DNA of 64,000 nucleotides from Incurvaria masculella (lineage: Eukaryota; Arthropoda; Insecta; Lepidoptera; Incurvariidae): the NCBI GenBank assembly GCA_946894095.1, contig OX335655.1:2480001-2544000 (forward strand). The letters are read 5' to 3'. Shown in pieces: positions 44,108 to 54,845 of the stretch (position 1 is its first letter; each line of letters begins with the position of its first letter). The translations under genes and the position numbers were made by a program. The notes below the pieces were generated by a model. It did not search any database. It was not told the DNA's origin and was given only the letters and a program-made list of their open reading frames with translations.

Positions 44108-45960
44108 TTAGACGTTGAGCGATCGATTTCAAACTTTGGAGTCATGCTCATTCTATATCTCTATAGGAGATCGTGTGGAGCTTTTCCCTGAAAATGTTCA
44201 CTACTTTGACATTAATTTCGCAGCTCATTAATTTATAGTCTCCTTCCATATTTCTCAGTTATGACCTTAATTTCTTCCTCCACTGTTACAATACTCTCTA
44301 TATTAGAGTTTCCAATGATAAGTTAAAGAATACTTCGTAAATAAACACTGAAAATCCCACCCTCTTTCTTCGACCATCCCTTTACTTGAATTGGACGGAA
44401 AACACAGGATAGCATTTAAAGGCCCTAATTTACTTAAAGGGGACCTAAAGTTTAAAGAACTGTACACGTACACACAGACCGTATCAACATCGGACAGACA
44501 GACCGTATATAGTAATATGTAAGACGAATAAGAAATATATAACAGTTAATGAGTAGAGTCCCTGCGAAATGTCTTAAAAAAATTCTAGTAAATAGAGTAG
44601 GTACTGTCAATTATCCTAAAGAATATTTCAAGACGGCAAAACTTCTGGAAGCCTCATAATACACTTATTTTTCTTTTTGTAAAGTTATGTCAAGTTCTTA
44701 TGCGATGAGAATACATAAATTCACCAAAACTTTTCACTGGAGATTGAGGTTTGCATGTTTCATGCGGCGCTTTCGAACTTTGTTTTACTCTTCTTAAAGA
44801 TACAAAAAACTTTTCCAATTTTCTATGCCCATGAGATGCACTGCGAGCTGTTGGCATGTGAAATTAAAATGATTGAAAAAATATAACTTCCACGTGTTAA
44901 TTCTAAGTTGTTCGTCACAACTTATCCGAAATTCACGTGCGCTGAGCGTGAAAGCGATTAGAAGCAATTGAATCGCTTATGTATTCAAATAGTATAAGTA
45001 CAGTCGACCAAAGTTCTTAAGATACACTTCCGGTTGAAGGTAATAATGAACTGTGTTATAATACAACCTACCTTGCAATTTTTTAGTTTTTTATTTACAC
45101 GATAAATAGTACACATTCTCAGTCTGTTTTATGTATAGTCAGCCCTATGTTTCTTGGCTAAAGTCAAGTATTTTGACTGTTAACCTTTTCCTTGAACCGG
45201 AAGTGTATCCTTTAATCTTTTGCTGAATGTACTTTAGATATCTTGTACATAGTACCAAAACTGTTTATTTGAAGGTTTCAGTATTTTAAAGTATCGGTAG
45301 AAATGCATTGTATAACAGAGAATAAAATAATAATAAGCATTGGATGAAAATATGGCCTAAAAGTAAATAAAAATTATCCGTGCTGTCCAGCCAGTGCAAT
45401 GCTTAGCCGTATTGTTATGATATGAGACAATGAGGTTGTTTGCTAAAAAGTTTAAAGCTAAGACTGATTTACTCTTACCTACGTTGTAGATATAACAATA
45501 TTACCCTCTGGTAAATGTGAACTGTGAAAGCAGTATTTTGTAATAAAATTTCTTCTTGCTGCAAATTGTTTGAATTCGTAGTACCTCGCGCGAAGGCAGA
45601 TCAACAACGGGAAAACAGCAACTTACCTGAAATAAAAGGGAAAAATGCTAATTAGAAACGCTGCGAAACACAAATTAACTTGCTGAATAAATACGTTTTT
45701 GCGTCGGGCAGCAGACTCGGGCAGAGGATGCGGAAGAGTTTTATTTTGTGCCGTTTAGTTGAATTTATTAAAGTGACAAGAAACCTACTTAATTAAAACA
45801 ACGCGTTGTTTCATTAAGATGAAAGATGATAAACCATTTAGCGAAATGACAGAATTGCGTGTATTGTTTTGTCTAAAGTTTAGCTTCAGCAAATACGCGT
45901 GTCGTTTCGGAGAGCACGAGTCTGAGTGCTCAGTCTGAGCTCTCATCAGAATTGGCATTT
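44108..45960. other. No gene; one weak dispersed repeat
   Basis: 44110-44220 resembles the reverse of about 50945-51185 (GAGCGATCGATTTCAAA; ATGCTCATTCTATATCTCTA; AGATCGTGTGGAGC). The rest shows no domains or repeat borders I can define. Confidence 0.4.
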
Positions 45961-46105
45961 ACGGAACTTCGAAGTTCCGTAAAAACGACAAACTCCATAC
46001 AAGATTTTACTAGATATTCTGTGGTTTTACTTCTTCAAGCTGTCAAAGTCAAACTCGGACTTCCGATTTGTATGAAAACGCGGAGTCGGTGACAACCGGG
46101 ACTAG
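45961..46105 (+). repeat. Dispersed repeat starting with a 20-bp perfect palindrome
   Basis: ACGGAACTTCGAAGTTCCGT at 45961-45980 is a perfect palindrome. The following AAACTCCATACAAGATTTTA, AGCTGTCAAAGTCAAACTCG and GATTTGTATGAAAACGCG recur at 56180-56300, with the palindrome decayed (ACTTCGAAGTTACGT). It is non-coding. Confidence 0.65.
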
Positions 46106-46748
46106 CAGCTCTGATCATGTATGCTTGTCGTTCTTCTAGCATGATCATCAATGATAGAAGTTTGCTAGCAGTTAATAGCTGCGTTTCAAAAGTTATACAT
46201 CACCGTTGGCCAAGTAAAGTAAGGCAAATAATGCAGTTAAGGACTTCCTAACTTCAAGACTAAACACATTGCTTACGAATATGATAATTTACATTTCCTA
46301 TAACACGCTTGAATATGTAAAACAAGTGTCCCAAGGGGTTCAAGAACCGTTATTAGCAGAGCCTGGGTTCACATTTCTGACGCAGATTAAATTTGTTTAG
46401 GCGCTAATGAGCGGTCGATCTTGTAAACTAAGCCACGCAAGGGGACTGCAGAATGGGCCAAGGCATGGTTTCCGTGAGATCATTTCTATATGCCTAACAA
46501 CCAAGATACTCGTAATGTTGTCCGCAGTGTACACTTTCCTAGATGTCTTAACATTCGAGTGAAAACTGTTGATTACAAGTTGTTTGCACGTAGTTCAAAA
46601 GTGAGTTTTTTTTTGTGTATTTCTTTAATGGAATTTATAGCGAATTTGGACACTAACGAAGTGGTTTATCCATCATTTCCAATTTACAGCTATGGAGAGG
46701 CTATGTTTGGACCGGAAAAATAAATTGACCGACACATTCCAAAATATT
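46106..46748. other. No gene recognised
   Basis: A 77-codon frame at 46490-46723 has no recognisable domain. No repeat was identified. Confidence 0.4.
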
Positions 46749-47255
46749 AGCAAGTTAAAGTGGCACTGGATTGGCTATGTCTGCCAAAAATAGTCGATAT
46801 TGGACACCGGGTGGCAAAGCTAAAATGGCAGTGTTCTGGTCACGTCAGCCCAAGAGACGAAGATCGTTGGAGTAACTGTGCCCTACACCGGAGGCCGTGG
46901 ACAGGAAAACAGAGTATGGGAAGACCATCCGCCTGGTGAGACGACGACATAAAGTGCGCCGGCGGAAAGCAGTGGTTCCGTACAGCTAAGGGCCGGGGGG
47001 ACTGAAATAAAATTGGAGAGGCGTATGTCCAGCAGTGGACGCAACCACTCTGACTGACTGACTGCCGAAGAACCGCAGCCCATCGCAGACCAGGGAGCGG
47101 CAAAAGTAGTGCACGAGGTCTTGGTGGACAGACGAATTAGTAGATGCTCCTGGCGATAGCTGGATGAGAAGGTAAGTAGTTATCGAGCGAAATATCGCTT
47201 TTTTGAGGAGGCCAACGACCAGAAGTGGGCGGAAAAATGCTGGCATTGATGATGA
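46749..47255 (+). pseudogene. RTE-like LINE C-terminal tail, degenerate
   Basis: Forward frames give KLKWHWIGYVCQK, then KLKWQCSGHVSPRDEDRWSN, RRPWTGKQSMGRPSAW, DDDIKCAGGKQWFRTAKGRG and KIGEAYVQQWTQPL. This is the characteristic carboxy-terminal string of RTE-type LINE proteins (KLKWxWAGHV ... GRPxxRWDDDI ... AYVQ). The KLKW unit appears twice, the first broken by a stop. Several stops and shifts make it inactive. The end near 47250 is (TGATGA)n-like, as in LINE tails. Minus-strand frames here are shadows. Confidence 0.7.
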
Positions 47256-47361
47256 TGAATGAAGCGACTAAGAGAAAAAGATATCACGTTTGCTGGCGAC
47301 AAGCGACATTACATAGCAAAACTTTGGACACCGAAAAATAATAGTAGAAACGAGTCTATAA

Positions 47362-47572
47362 ACAGGAATTCCGTAATTAGGAATTAGGAATCCTGAGTTT
47401 ATAAAACCGCTTTTATAGCGTTTTTCAAAGCGATTTTTTCGACGGAAAACCTTCATTGAATTGAAATACTATGCTACGGAATCTTTTCCTCAAGAAAATT
47501 AACCGCTTTAAAAGCGGATTTCTAGTCTCAGGATGCCTGATTCCTAATTACGTAATTCCAGTTGTGTGTCAA
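47362..47572. mobile_element. MITE related to the 8547-8776 element
   Basis: The left end AACAGGAATTCCGTAATTAG and reversed right end AACTGGAATTACGTAATTAG are inverted repeats of about 60 bp. The interior shares GAATCCTGAG, AAAACCGCTTTTATAGCG and TTTTTCAAAGCGATTTTT with the 8.5-kb MITE. The target duplication is unclear. Confidence 0.7.
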
Positions 47573-48260
47573 AATTATGTCATAAAATCATTGTCAGACA
47601 CAATTGTCAAAATTATGGATTACATCGGCGCGAGCAACTTTGTTACAAGCGAATAATACACTTATTTTCTTCCAAAAGCGCCAAAAATTATTTTCAAAAA
47701 GAAGGAGTTACCTTTTCTTTTATAAAAATATAACGATAGATATATAAGACCATAGTAAATGACCACAACTGCTGTTTTTGGTGTTTGTTGTAGAGACAGC
47801 ACAAGAATAACTTATTTATAAAAACAATATGGGTGCATTTTTCGCAAATTTTATGAGTGAAATTGCGCTCTCAGTGAACCCTATCTTATAAACTGACCGA
47901 CACGCTCTATTGGTCTTGCAATGCTAGTGATGTTCCAAAACCATGTTGCGATATTTAAATATAATTGAAATGATTGAGTTTCTGAATTCGCAGAATGACT
48001 AGCAAAGCAGTCCGGACTCAACCCTTGCGAATGTAGTCACGATGCTGGTGTAACATTTTCTACAGGTATGTATTATCTTTGTCCGGGAATAAAAACGAAT
48101 TACATTCAATAACATGTTTAAATGGTAATTTGCATTATCAAATCAAACATCGTTTATTCTTCATTTACACAGTAACATCGATAACATAAAAGTAGCACAA
48201 TGAGTTATACAAGTAGTAGTGAAGAAAATGGGGTTGATTTATATGCGTGATATACACCTC
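47573..48260. other. No gene recognised
   Basis: AT-rich sequence with no domain or repeat that I can define. Confidence 0.4.
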
Positions 48261-48264
48261 TTAA

Positions 48265-48823
48265 GGTGGCCCAACCCGCTCATCTCCCCATACAAAAGGG
48301 GAAAGAAGATCACGCCCATATTTCTTGCCAGAGATCCAAAAATTTGCTGAAAATAGCTTTATTTGACCGAACTAGATGTCTGATGACCATTGACATTGTA
48401 AAATTGTGTTTGGTTTCTAAGTTATAAGGTCCGAAAGTTCGAATTTTTCGCGCGTTTTATACAATAACTTGGTTTTATACAATATCATTGCGTAATCCAC
48501 ACGCAATGATAAAGTAAGAACATCGTAAAAAGATTAGTCATCAGACATAGCTTATTTAATAAAGATTTATGATCTGTTTGGTTTTTGTTCGATTTTTACT
48601 ACAGCGGTCGCGGTTTACTTTTAGCTATAAGTCGTTTTGAAATAAAATTTTTCGTAAATCTTACCAAATCATACACTATGCACATTGTCTTTTTTGTGGA
48701 CATCTTGCATCTTCCTCATCACGGAGCCTGTCTTTTTCTTTGAAACAGAGAAGGTCCCAGAGCGCAAAAGCACGGTTTTGTACAGTGCCCGCGAACTAGT
48801 TAGTCCCGCCGGGTTGGGACACC
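48265..48823 (+). mobile_element. 559-bp TTAA-flanked MITE
   Basis: TTAA (48261-48264) precedes GGTGGCCCAACCCGC. The right end is GCCGGGTTGGGACACC followed by TTAA (48824-48827), so the ends are inverted with one mismatch over 13 bases. The interior matches 18079-18513 closely. The TTAA duplication suggests mobilisation by a piggyBac-type transposase. The 75-codon frame 48685-48912 is not a gene. Confidence 0.78.
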
Positions 48824-49123
48824 TTAAAAGGTTCAGATCAACGTACAGACGTAGGTATCTCTCAGCTGATTATGTAATATGCAAAATATCAGAAAAATAT
48901 TGCTTAATTTGACTGATTAGACAGGCTCGAGCCATTGTATTGAACTTGATCACCTCATTATCCTCTTAAGGTTTTTTTTCCATAACCTCGAAAAATACAC
49001 GGGTACATTTCGTAATTGTAAAAAAGATATGTGAACTGTTTACTGCATTAGCACAGTTAACATTCAGTCACTTACTGCAAGGTAATTCTCATAACTTTGA
49101 ATGTCTTAAGGGAAGTAACTATT

Positions 49124-49560
49124 AATGAGCCAAAACAGTTACGAATAAACAGTTATATTAAACAGTACCGCTTGGTGAAAATAACACGTGTGACAGATCA
49201 TATGATTTTGAAATAGTTAACTGATCGAATATTACGGCTGACTAAAAATTTGGGGTGCAACTGTTCAGTTTCAAGAGGTACAGGAATTTTAACGGATTAG
49301 ACAGTACGTTTTCACTAAATATAAGGCGTAAGTAAGAATGGAAAAATACTACATCTAGAAACAGTTTTCACACAGTTAGAAAAACATTAATAGAACAGTA
49401 ATTGCACACAGTTAAAAAACTGTTAAAGTTACAATAAAATTCAATGTTTAAGGCTATCTGTTTTCACTCATGTACTAAATTGGCTCTATTACAACGTTGC
49501 AAGACGGTTGTTATTATTGGAATTACAGTTAGATTCACTGATATTGTTTTTCAGTGTAGT
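49124..49560 (+). repeat. Dispersed repeat, uninterrupted copy of 8376-9045
   Basis: Colinear with the 8.4-kb copy but without the MITE. The site reads CAACTGTTCAGTTTCAAGAG around 49259-49278. It ends TTGCAAGACGGTTGTTATTA and TTTTCAGTG. Confidence 0.65.
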
Positions 49561-50234
49561 CAAGGAAAAAACCAACATGGGGCTTACGTTTCTACGCGGA
49601 CTTTGTTTCTAAGTGCCTCGTTCTATCTGCCACAGACATGATCCCGTGACGAACAGCGGAAAATAGTGTGAGCAATTCATCGAGCAAGCCCATCCCTAGT
49701 TGTGACGTAAGCGGCAGTCCATTTCAGTCGACGTCCGCACGGCCGAAGGGTTAACGTGAATTATGAAGGGACGGAATTTTATCTCGAGGACAAAAAAAGC
49801 CGAAAGGGGTGCCAGGGTCGCGGAAGATTTTGAGGGTTTTATTGTGTTCTGGCGGAATGCAAATGGATTTTTGGGAGTTTGCGGGGAATTTCCGATGCCG
49901 CTCGAGAGTCTTAATTTTAATTAAAGGAATATTCATGTTTAGCAAAGCCAAGCTCTCCATCTCTGCTTGGTGCATTAAAATTAACTTAATTGTACGATTA
50001 TCAGCAGAGGTTATTACGAACTACAAAAAAACCTCTTTCGTATAATCATGCAAACGTAAAGCTGACCTATAATCAATATTTTCATCAAACGGTAAAATAG
50101 TTCTGAACATAAGAAAAAGGTATTTTTTTACAGCAAAAGGTTAAAGTTGCAATAAGTACATTTAATTTATGTTTTATATTTTTTTTGGAAATTCCATATC
50201 ACACTTGCAATCACAGGAAAACAAGCTTTTTCTT
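49561..50234. other. No gene recognised
   Basis: 49700-49910 is GC-richer (GTCGACGTCCGCACGGCCGA). Overlapping frames on both strands (49751-49975 minus; 49809-50045 plus) have no domain. Confidence 0.4.
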
Positions 50235-50592
50235 AATGCAACCTGACATAGATGGCTAGTACCTCACAACTACCATTATGAAATTAGCCCAACACATCAC
50301 ATTCCCGAAGGAATGAGGTGCTGACTGGATGGAAAACACGGACAATTTTTAATTGCCGGTTCGACCATATTTTCATCCAACCCAGGCGGGTTCAAACCCT
50401 ACCACCTAGAAGGGGAGAGAGACCTACAGTTTTAAATAGATTTCGAACCATGGAGCAGCTCGCATTCGTGACGAAATACACTTATCCAACTCGGATAGAG
50501 AAAGATAGTGGTGCATGAAAACGTGGCGAGGATTTGAACCCGACCTCTGGAATGCAAGGCAAGTCTTCAGGCCACTGGGCTACGAGTCGCCA
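50235..50592 (-). mobile_element. SINE, tRNA-like head (family B), reverse orientation
   Basis: The minus strand starts GGCGACTCGTAGCCCAGTGG (A box), then GGTTCAAATCC (B box), a segment with CTTTCTCTATCCGAGTTGGA, and the shared body with small deletions. The tail is ATTAGCCATCTATGTC followed by a short A-rich end near 50235. Two 3'-end scraps in the same orientation follow at 50704-50760 and 51186-51260 (TTTTATGCAACCTGACATGG). Confidence 0.75.
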
Positions 50593-51561
50593 TAATGATT
50601 CCGAGATACGCAAACATTCACCGCATTCACCTTTTCCAACCGACTGAGTTCTGGAACCGAGGGAACGGCTGTGATTAGTCATGAAAAGCCAGGCGTTTAC
50701 GGCTACAGCGAGGATTTTTTATGCAACCTGACATGGATGGCTAATACCACAAACATTCCAAAAAAATATGTCTTAATTTGACTGAGGAAACAGGCAACAG
50801 CTATTGTATAGAACTCGATCACCCCATTCTCCTTTTAGGCAATTGAATCAGCCTTGAAATGCTGTCCTGTGTTTTCCGTCCAATGTGAGTATATGGAACG
50901 CAGAAATAAATAAGGGGAATCCTACTATACCCAGATCATTTAGCTTAGAAATTAATGACGCTACACACGATCTTCTATAGATATAAAGAATGAGCATATT
51001 CAATGGATATGTGACTTCCAAGACCATCTCCCAATCTACAAAATTGTAATGGTAACTAGAGGAAATCTTTAATTAGCTTTAGTTTAAGGTAATTTTAATT
51101 TTCAAAACTGTACTAGGTATGTAAGCTGTTGATTTCCCAAATTAAATAAAAAATCCATATCAAATATATCGCTCAACGGTGAGGGTTTTTTTTTATGCAA
51201 CCTGACATGCATGGCTAATAAAACACAACTCCCATTATTATATTAGCCCACTCCCGAAGGAATCAGAAATTCGTGAGAACCGAACTTAACAGTAATTAGA
51301 ATTTTAGATGCAAAGTTAGGATTAACTATTTTCAAAGCACCATTCTAATTCCGAAGGAGACGACTCGATCCGAAGAAAAACTTGTATTAAGCGACTTTCA
51401 ATTACTGTACTTGTACTTAAGGGGGTGACAAAAACTGATTGCATTTACTTCTAAAGGAGCGTATGTGAAACCATATTTTATTACATATGTTCTTAGATTT
51501 ACACCGTCGCTGTACATAATGTTTTTAAAACTTACGGTTTTCCGGTGTGCAATGCCGTGAT

Positions 51562-51607
51562 TGGCCGACATGTTTCGCCTCCCACGACGGAAGCATCGTC
51601 AGGGCCA
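51562..51607 (-). ncRNA. Candidate hammerhead ribozyme in the left arm
   Basis: Read on the minus strand: TGGCC (helix I), CTGACGA core, stem II with GCTTCC / GGAGGC, GAAA, a minimal helix III (AC, AT loop, GT), then the cleavage C and GGCCA closing helix I. It differs from the right-arm copy in the stem II loop only. Base U directly after CTGACGA is non-canonical for stem II and must be bulged. Confidence 0.55.
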
Positions 51608-51617
51608 CTTCGTTGCA

Positions 51618-51745
51618 CTAGCAGCAGAAAAGTACTATATGCCACGCTTGTTTCGAGAATCCATTGAAATCTCCATACATGCAAACTTCAACAGGGACGA
51701 AAGTATCAGACTCTCTCCGCCTTGGACTACACCTCTTGCTCAACA
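51618..51745 (+). pseudogene. Penelope-like protein C-terminal end (GIY-YIG endonuclease tail)
   Basis: The frame reads EKYYMPRLFRESIEISIHAN then FNRDESIRLSPPW. The pattern of a glutamate in REAxEI followed by a short spacer and FNR(D/E)xxxxLSxxW is the end of the GIY-YIG nuclease domain in Penelope-like elements. Only this end survives, so the catalytic GIY and YIG motifs and the RT are absent. The longer 157-codon frame (51561-52034) runs into both terminal arms and is not a single protein. Confidence 0.6.
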
Positions 51746-51958
51746 TAGAGCGAAGGGCACACACGTCACAGTGGCACCAGCTGACACCGTTTGCTATGTG
51801 TGCACGGAGCCCTATATGTCTATGGTGCAGCAAATTGACAACCTACCCGCATCCACGAGGCAGCCCGAACCTACCCACACCTACAATGTTTGCAGCCGAC
51901 GCCCGCCAGTTACCGTTTGCCGAGCCGGGCTGTCAGACGTAACTCCGGGGCAACGAAG

Positions 51959-52004
51959 TGGCCCTGACGATGCTTCCATCGTGGGAGGCGAAACATGTCG
52001 GCCA
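51959..52004 (+). ncRNA. Candidate hammerhead ribozyme in the right arm
   Basis: TGGCC (51959-51963), CTGACGA (51964-51970), stem II GCTTCC / GGAGGC with loop ATCGTG, GAAA (51990-51993), C-AT-G minimal helix III, GTC (51997-51999), then GGCCA (52000-52004) pairing with the first TGGCC. This is the minimal type I hammerhead layout known in Penelope-like terminal repeats. Predicted cleavage is after C51999. The U at 51971 is unpaired opposite C51989. Activity is unproven. Confidence 0.6.
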
Positions 52005-52053
52005 AGCACGGCATTGCACACCGGAAAACCGTAAGTTTTCAAAACATTACATA

Positions 52054-52922
52054 TTTTATTATTTTAAAAAATAACTACTACTTATTTTGGAACTTAAAAA
52101 ACACGAACGATGTGTTGATGGTCTAGCTATATTTTAAACATATATTTGTAACAGTAAATATGTGACGCTCATATTCTGAATTAAAGATATTTTTTTAAGG
52201 TTTATGAATATTTTCTAATTTGAGAACACAAAACACCAGATAATAACAGTTTTATCTTGAAATTATAACTAAATACCATACATCTATATATCTACTTTTT
52301 ATAAAAATTCGCTGTAGTTATTTTTAAATATAATTATATGTTGGTTTACTTGCATCCTTATCAAAACATCACGCCCTTAACTAAGTTTGATACATCAATG
52401 AGACCTCACAAACCTTAGAATTAGTCGTAATTACAGCCAGATCCCACTGCTCCCAACCGGAACTCAAGACCAACAGTTCCATTGAAATTAATCCTCAAGC
52501 AGCGTGGCAAGACAAAGTTATTTTCGCCGCAAACTTCGAAGCAAAGTTCCCGCGAGCAGTAAGTTTGTTCGCTGGTGCAATGCGTTCGGCAGCAGCGAAT
52601 ACTAACGAAGTTGCCAGCGCGGAAGTAGGCTTGGACAGGGAGTGGATAATTAACATTGCAAATATCGTTAACGCGAAAAAAGGGAGTTTCTAAAAAGGTG
52701 AGAAGAAATTGAACAAAGTGAAGCGACCTAGCGCCCTCTACTGAGAGCTGCTAGTTTCACACGCCACAAATCAACAAACAGATGCATAGAAGCTAGTTAA
52801 CATAGCACCAGATGGCGCTACCCGCTGGACATGAAGTCTATATCGCACTAACGAAGTTTCCCAGCGAGTTAACACATATACAACATTCAAATCACGACTA
52901 GAGGAGAGCAGCAGAGCATCAT
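52054..52922. other. No gene recognised
   Basis: AT-rich to 52400, then a moderately CpG-rich stretch (52500-52690) with no domain in any frame. Confidence 0.4.
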
Positions 52923-53275
52923 ACGGCTCGTAGCCTAGTGGCGCGGGGACTTGCCTGGCATACCAGAGGTCTGGGTTTAAATCATCGCCCGTTCGTTCAC
53001 CATTTTCTTTCTCTTTCTGAGTAAGTGCTGACGAAATGTCACGAATGCAAGCTGCTCCATGGTTGGGAGTCCATGTAAGACTGTAGGTCCCGCTACCCGT
53101 TTAAGCCCGCTACCATCGCATTGAATGAAAAGATGGTCAAAGCGGCAATGAAAATTGTCCGTGTTTTTCATCCAGTTCAGTGTAGCCGTGCTCATAAAGC
53201 ACTGGCATGGCACCTATATCCTTACACTACGTTGGAGCTAATATTAAAACGGCAGTTGCGTGCTATTAGCCATAG
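52923..53275 (+). mobile_element. SINE, tRNA-like head (family B), body deleted
   Basis: It starts CGGCTCGTAGCCTAGTGGCG, with a diverged B box (GGGTTTAAATC). TTTCTCTTTCTGAGTAAGTG follows, and a shortened body with part of the CTAGGTGGTAGGG segment missing. It ends CGTGCTATTAGCCAT. Confidence 0.75.
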
Positions 53276-54655
53276 TTCGTACGTGCACGCTAATCTCTGA
53301 AATCCCCAACCGATTCCAATGAAATTTTTGCTGCACAGTTGTAATGTACAGTAATGATACACATACTTGGTTCTAAATGCTACTGCCAAACAAATCTTGG
53401 TAAAACAGCTTAAGGCCAAGTACAAGAACAAAACAAAACAGCAACCCTCAGTGGAAATTGATTAAAAATAGAACTTACTTAACTAACCAATTTAGCTTTT
53501 ACAATAATTTGAATAGACATAAAAGTATTTGTTTAGTCCCAAATAGCAAGCCTCTAGAAAGTACTTTGCCAGCTTCAGCTGTCAAAGAGAAGACAGAGAG
53601 TTGGCAATTTTCTGTGGTGCGGGTTGTCAATCGTGTGAATTCGTGTCCGGTTCATTTCGCATCGCGTTCCTCGCGTTTTGCCGACAAAAGCGAATATTTA
53701 GTGTGGTGCTTCGCCCAGGCATTGTGTAGTGGCCGGATAGTTTTCATGCCCAGGGGAGAGACAGGAGGAATCGTCTTCCGCGCAACTGCGCGTGCTTCGA
53801 GACGCCGCCGCCGGAACTCAACGCAACGCGAGGTGTGAGTGAGTTCCCGAGTCCTTCCCAACACAAATACTCACGACCACGTCCTGCCGGCACAAGAAAC
53901 CATTCGACGGGGTTATGTACTTACGCGTATTCTCTGGTGTAAAAGCCCTTGTCAACTTATTAACTTATTTCAGGTGTATAAAGCACTCGTCAAGTTTGAA
54001 ACGGATGCACACTGCATCAGTTTCGTCAAGTCAAGTCAATACATTATATTAAATAAACCACACGCCAGGATAGCCAGGATCGGTTCAATTCGAATATCCA
54101 ACAAACTGAAACTATTCAACGCTTCAGCCCGGCACCGAGTCGAAAAGGAATGCACTGGATTCCGAGCGTCGATATTTCATTAGGTGAGGATTGCGAACCA
54201 CCAGCCGCCGCCGAAGCGATGTTTGCCAGCTTTGAGTTTTTGAGAGAAATTGCTTCCGGCGGGAAATGAACATTTCGGCAATATCCGACTAATTTACGAT
54301 GGCCCTGAATAAATTTAAATCGTAAGCTAGAGGTGACCTGATCAATAAATATGGGTTAGATCTTTGCATTGTTTTTTGAAGAATGTTTTGTTTGGTGAAC
54401 TTTCTAGTCTTTGGTCGGAAATTTGAGACAGGGTGATCAGCAAACGCCGGTCATTCACAGTCCCTTGGTAGGATACAACTTACAGTTTCTTACTTACGTT
54501 CAATCTTTTCACCTGAGCTGGCAGTCACCGCGAGTCCAACTTTGATTGGCTCAAAACTGTATAAATGTTCACCGCGCACATGAAAAAAACCTGTTATTTC
54601 TATTATTCTATTATCTAACTTGATACTTACTAAACGCTTTAGGTCTTGCCACAAA
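53276..54655. other. No recognised gene; CpG-rich stretch that could be a first exon
   Basis: 53620-53840 is CpG-rich and unlike the nearby DNA (CATTTCGCATCGCGTTCCTC; GAGACGCCGCCGCCGGAACT). It ends in CGCGAGGTGTGAGTGAG, which resembles a splice donor (GAG|GTGTGAGT). The 126-codon frame over it (53458-53838) has no domain. A non-coding first exon and promoter are possible, but no downstream exon was found. Confidence 0.3.
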
Positions 54656-54659
54656 ACAA

Positions 54660-54845
54660 AAAAAAATCTATAATTGGTACGACTATTATATGTATTTTTA
54701 TAGAACCTGCTCACAAAATTTCACGAGAATCGGTTGAGAAATTATGCGACCTGTAAGGTAGAACAGCCGGACAGACATGCGAAAGCGTTTTTGCTGAAAC
54801 GGAGACGCCAGCTCGCACTTCGTGCTTCGCTCGATCAACTAATCT
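54660..54845 (+). repeat. Insect dispersed repeat (CTCACAAAATTTCACGAGAA type)
   Basis: CTCACAAAATTTCACGAGAA, TCGGTTGAGAAATTATG, CAGACATGCGAAAGCG and AGCTCGCACTTCGTGCTTCG form a block I recognise as a widespread insect repeat. Part of its logic recurs at 53285-53330 (CCAACCGATTCCAATGAAAT). It is non-coding. Confidence 0.45.

Larger units (their letters stand above)
51513..52053. mobile_element. Penelope-like element remnant between inverted terminal repeats
   Basis: Arms 51513-51616 and 51949-52053 are reverse complements with about four mismatches over the inner 90 bases. They run from AACTTACGGTTTTCCGGTGT to GGCCACTTCGTTGC. The 330-base centre holds the end of a Penelope-like protein. Each arm carries a hammerhead-type core. 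Terminal repeats with hammerhead motifs are established for Penelope-like retroelements. The tail-to-tail inverted arrangement, with almost all of the RT missing, indicates a rearranged or very short copy. Confidence 0.72.

Noticed and set aside
51561..52034. A 157-codon open frame
   Set aside because: Its two ends are the two inverted terminal arms, so it is not one protein. Only the middle 40 or so residues match a Penelope-like nuclease end.
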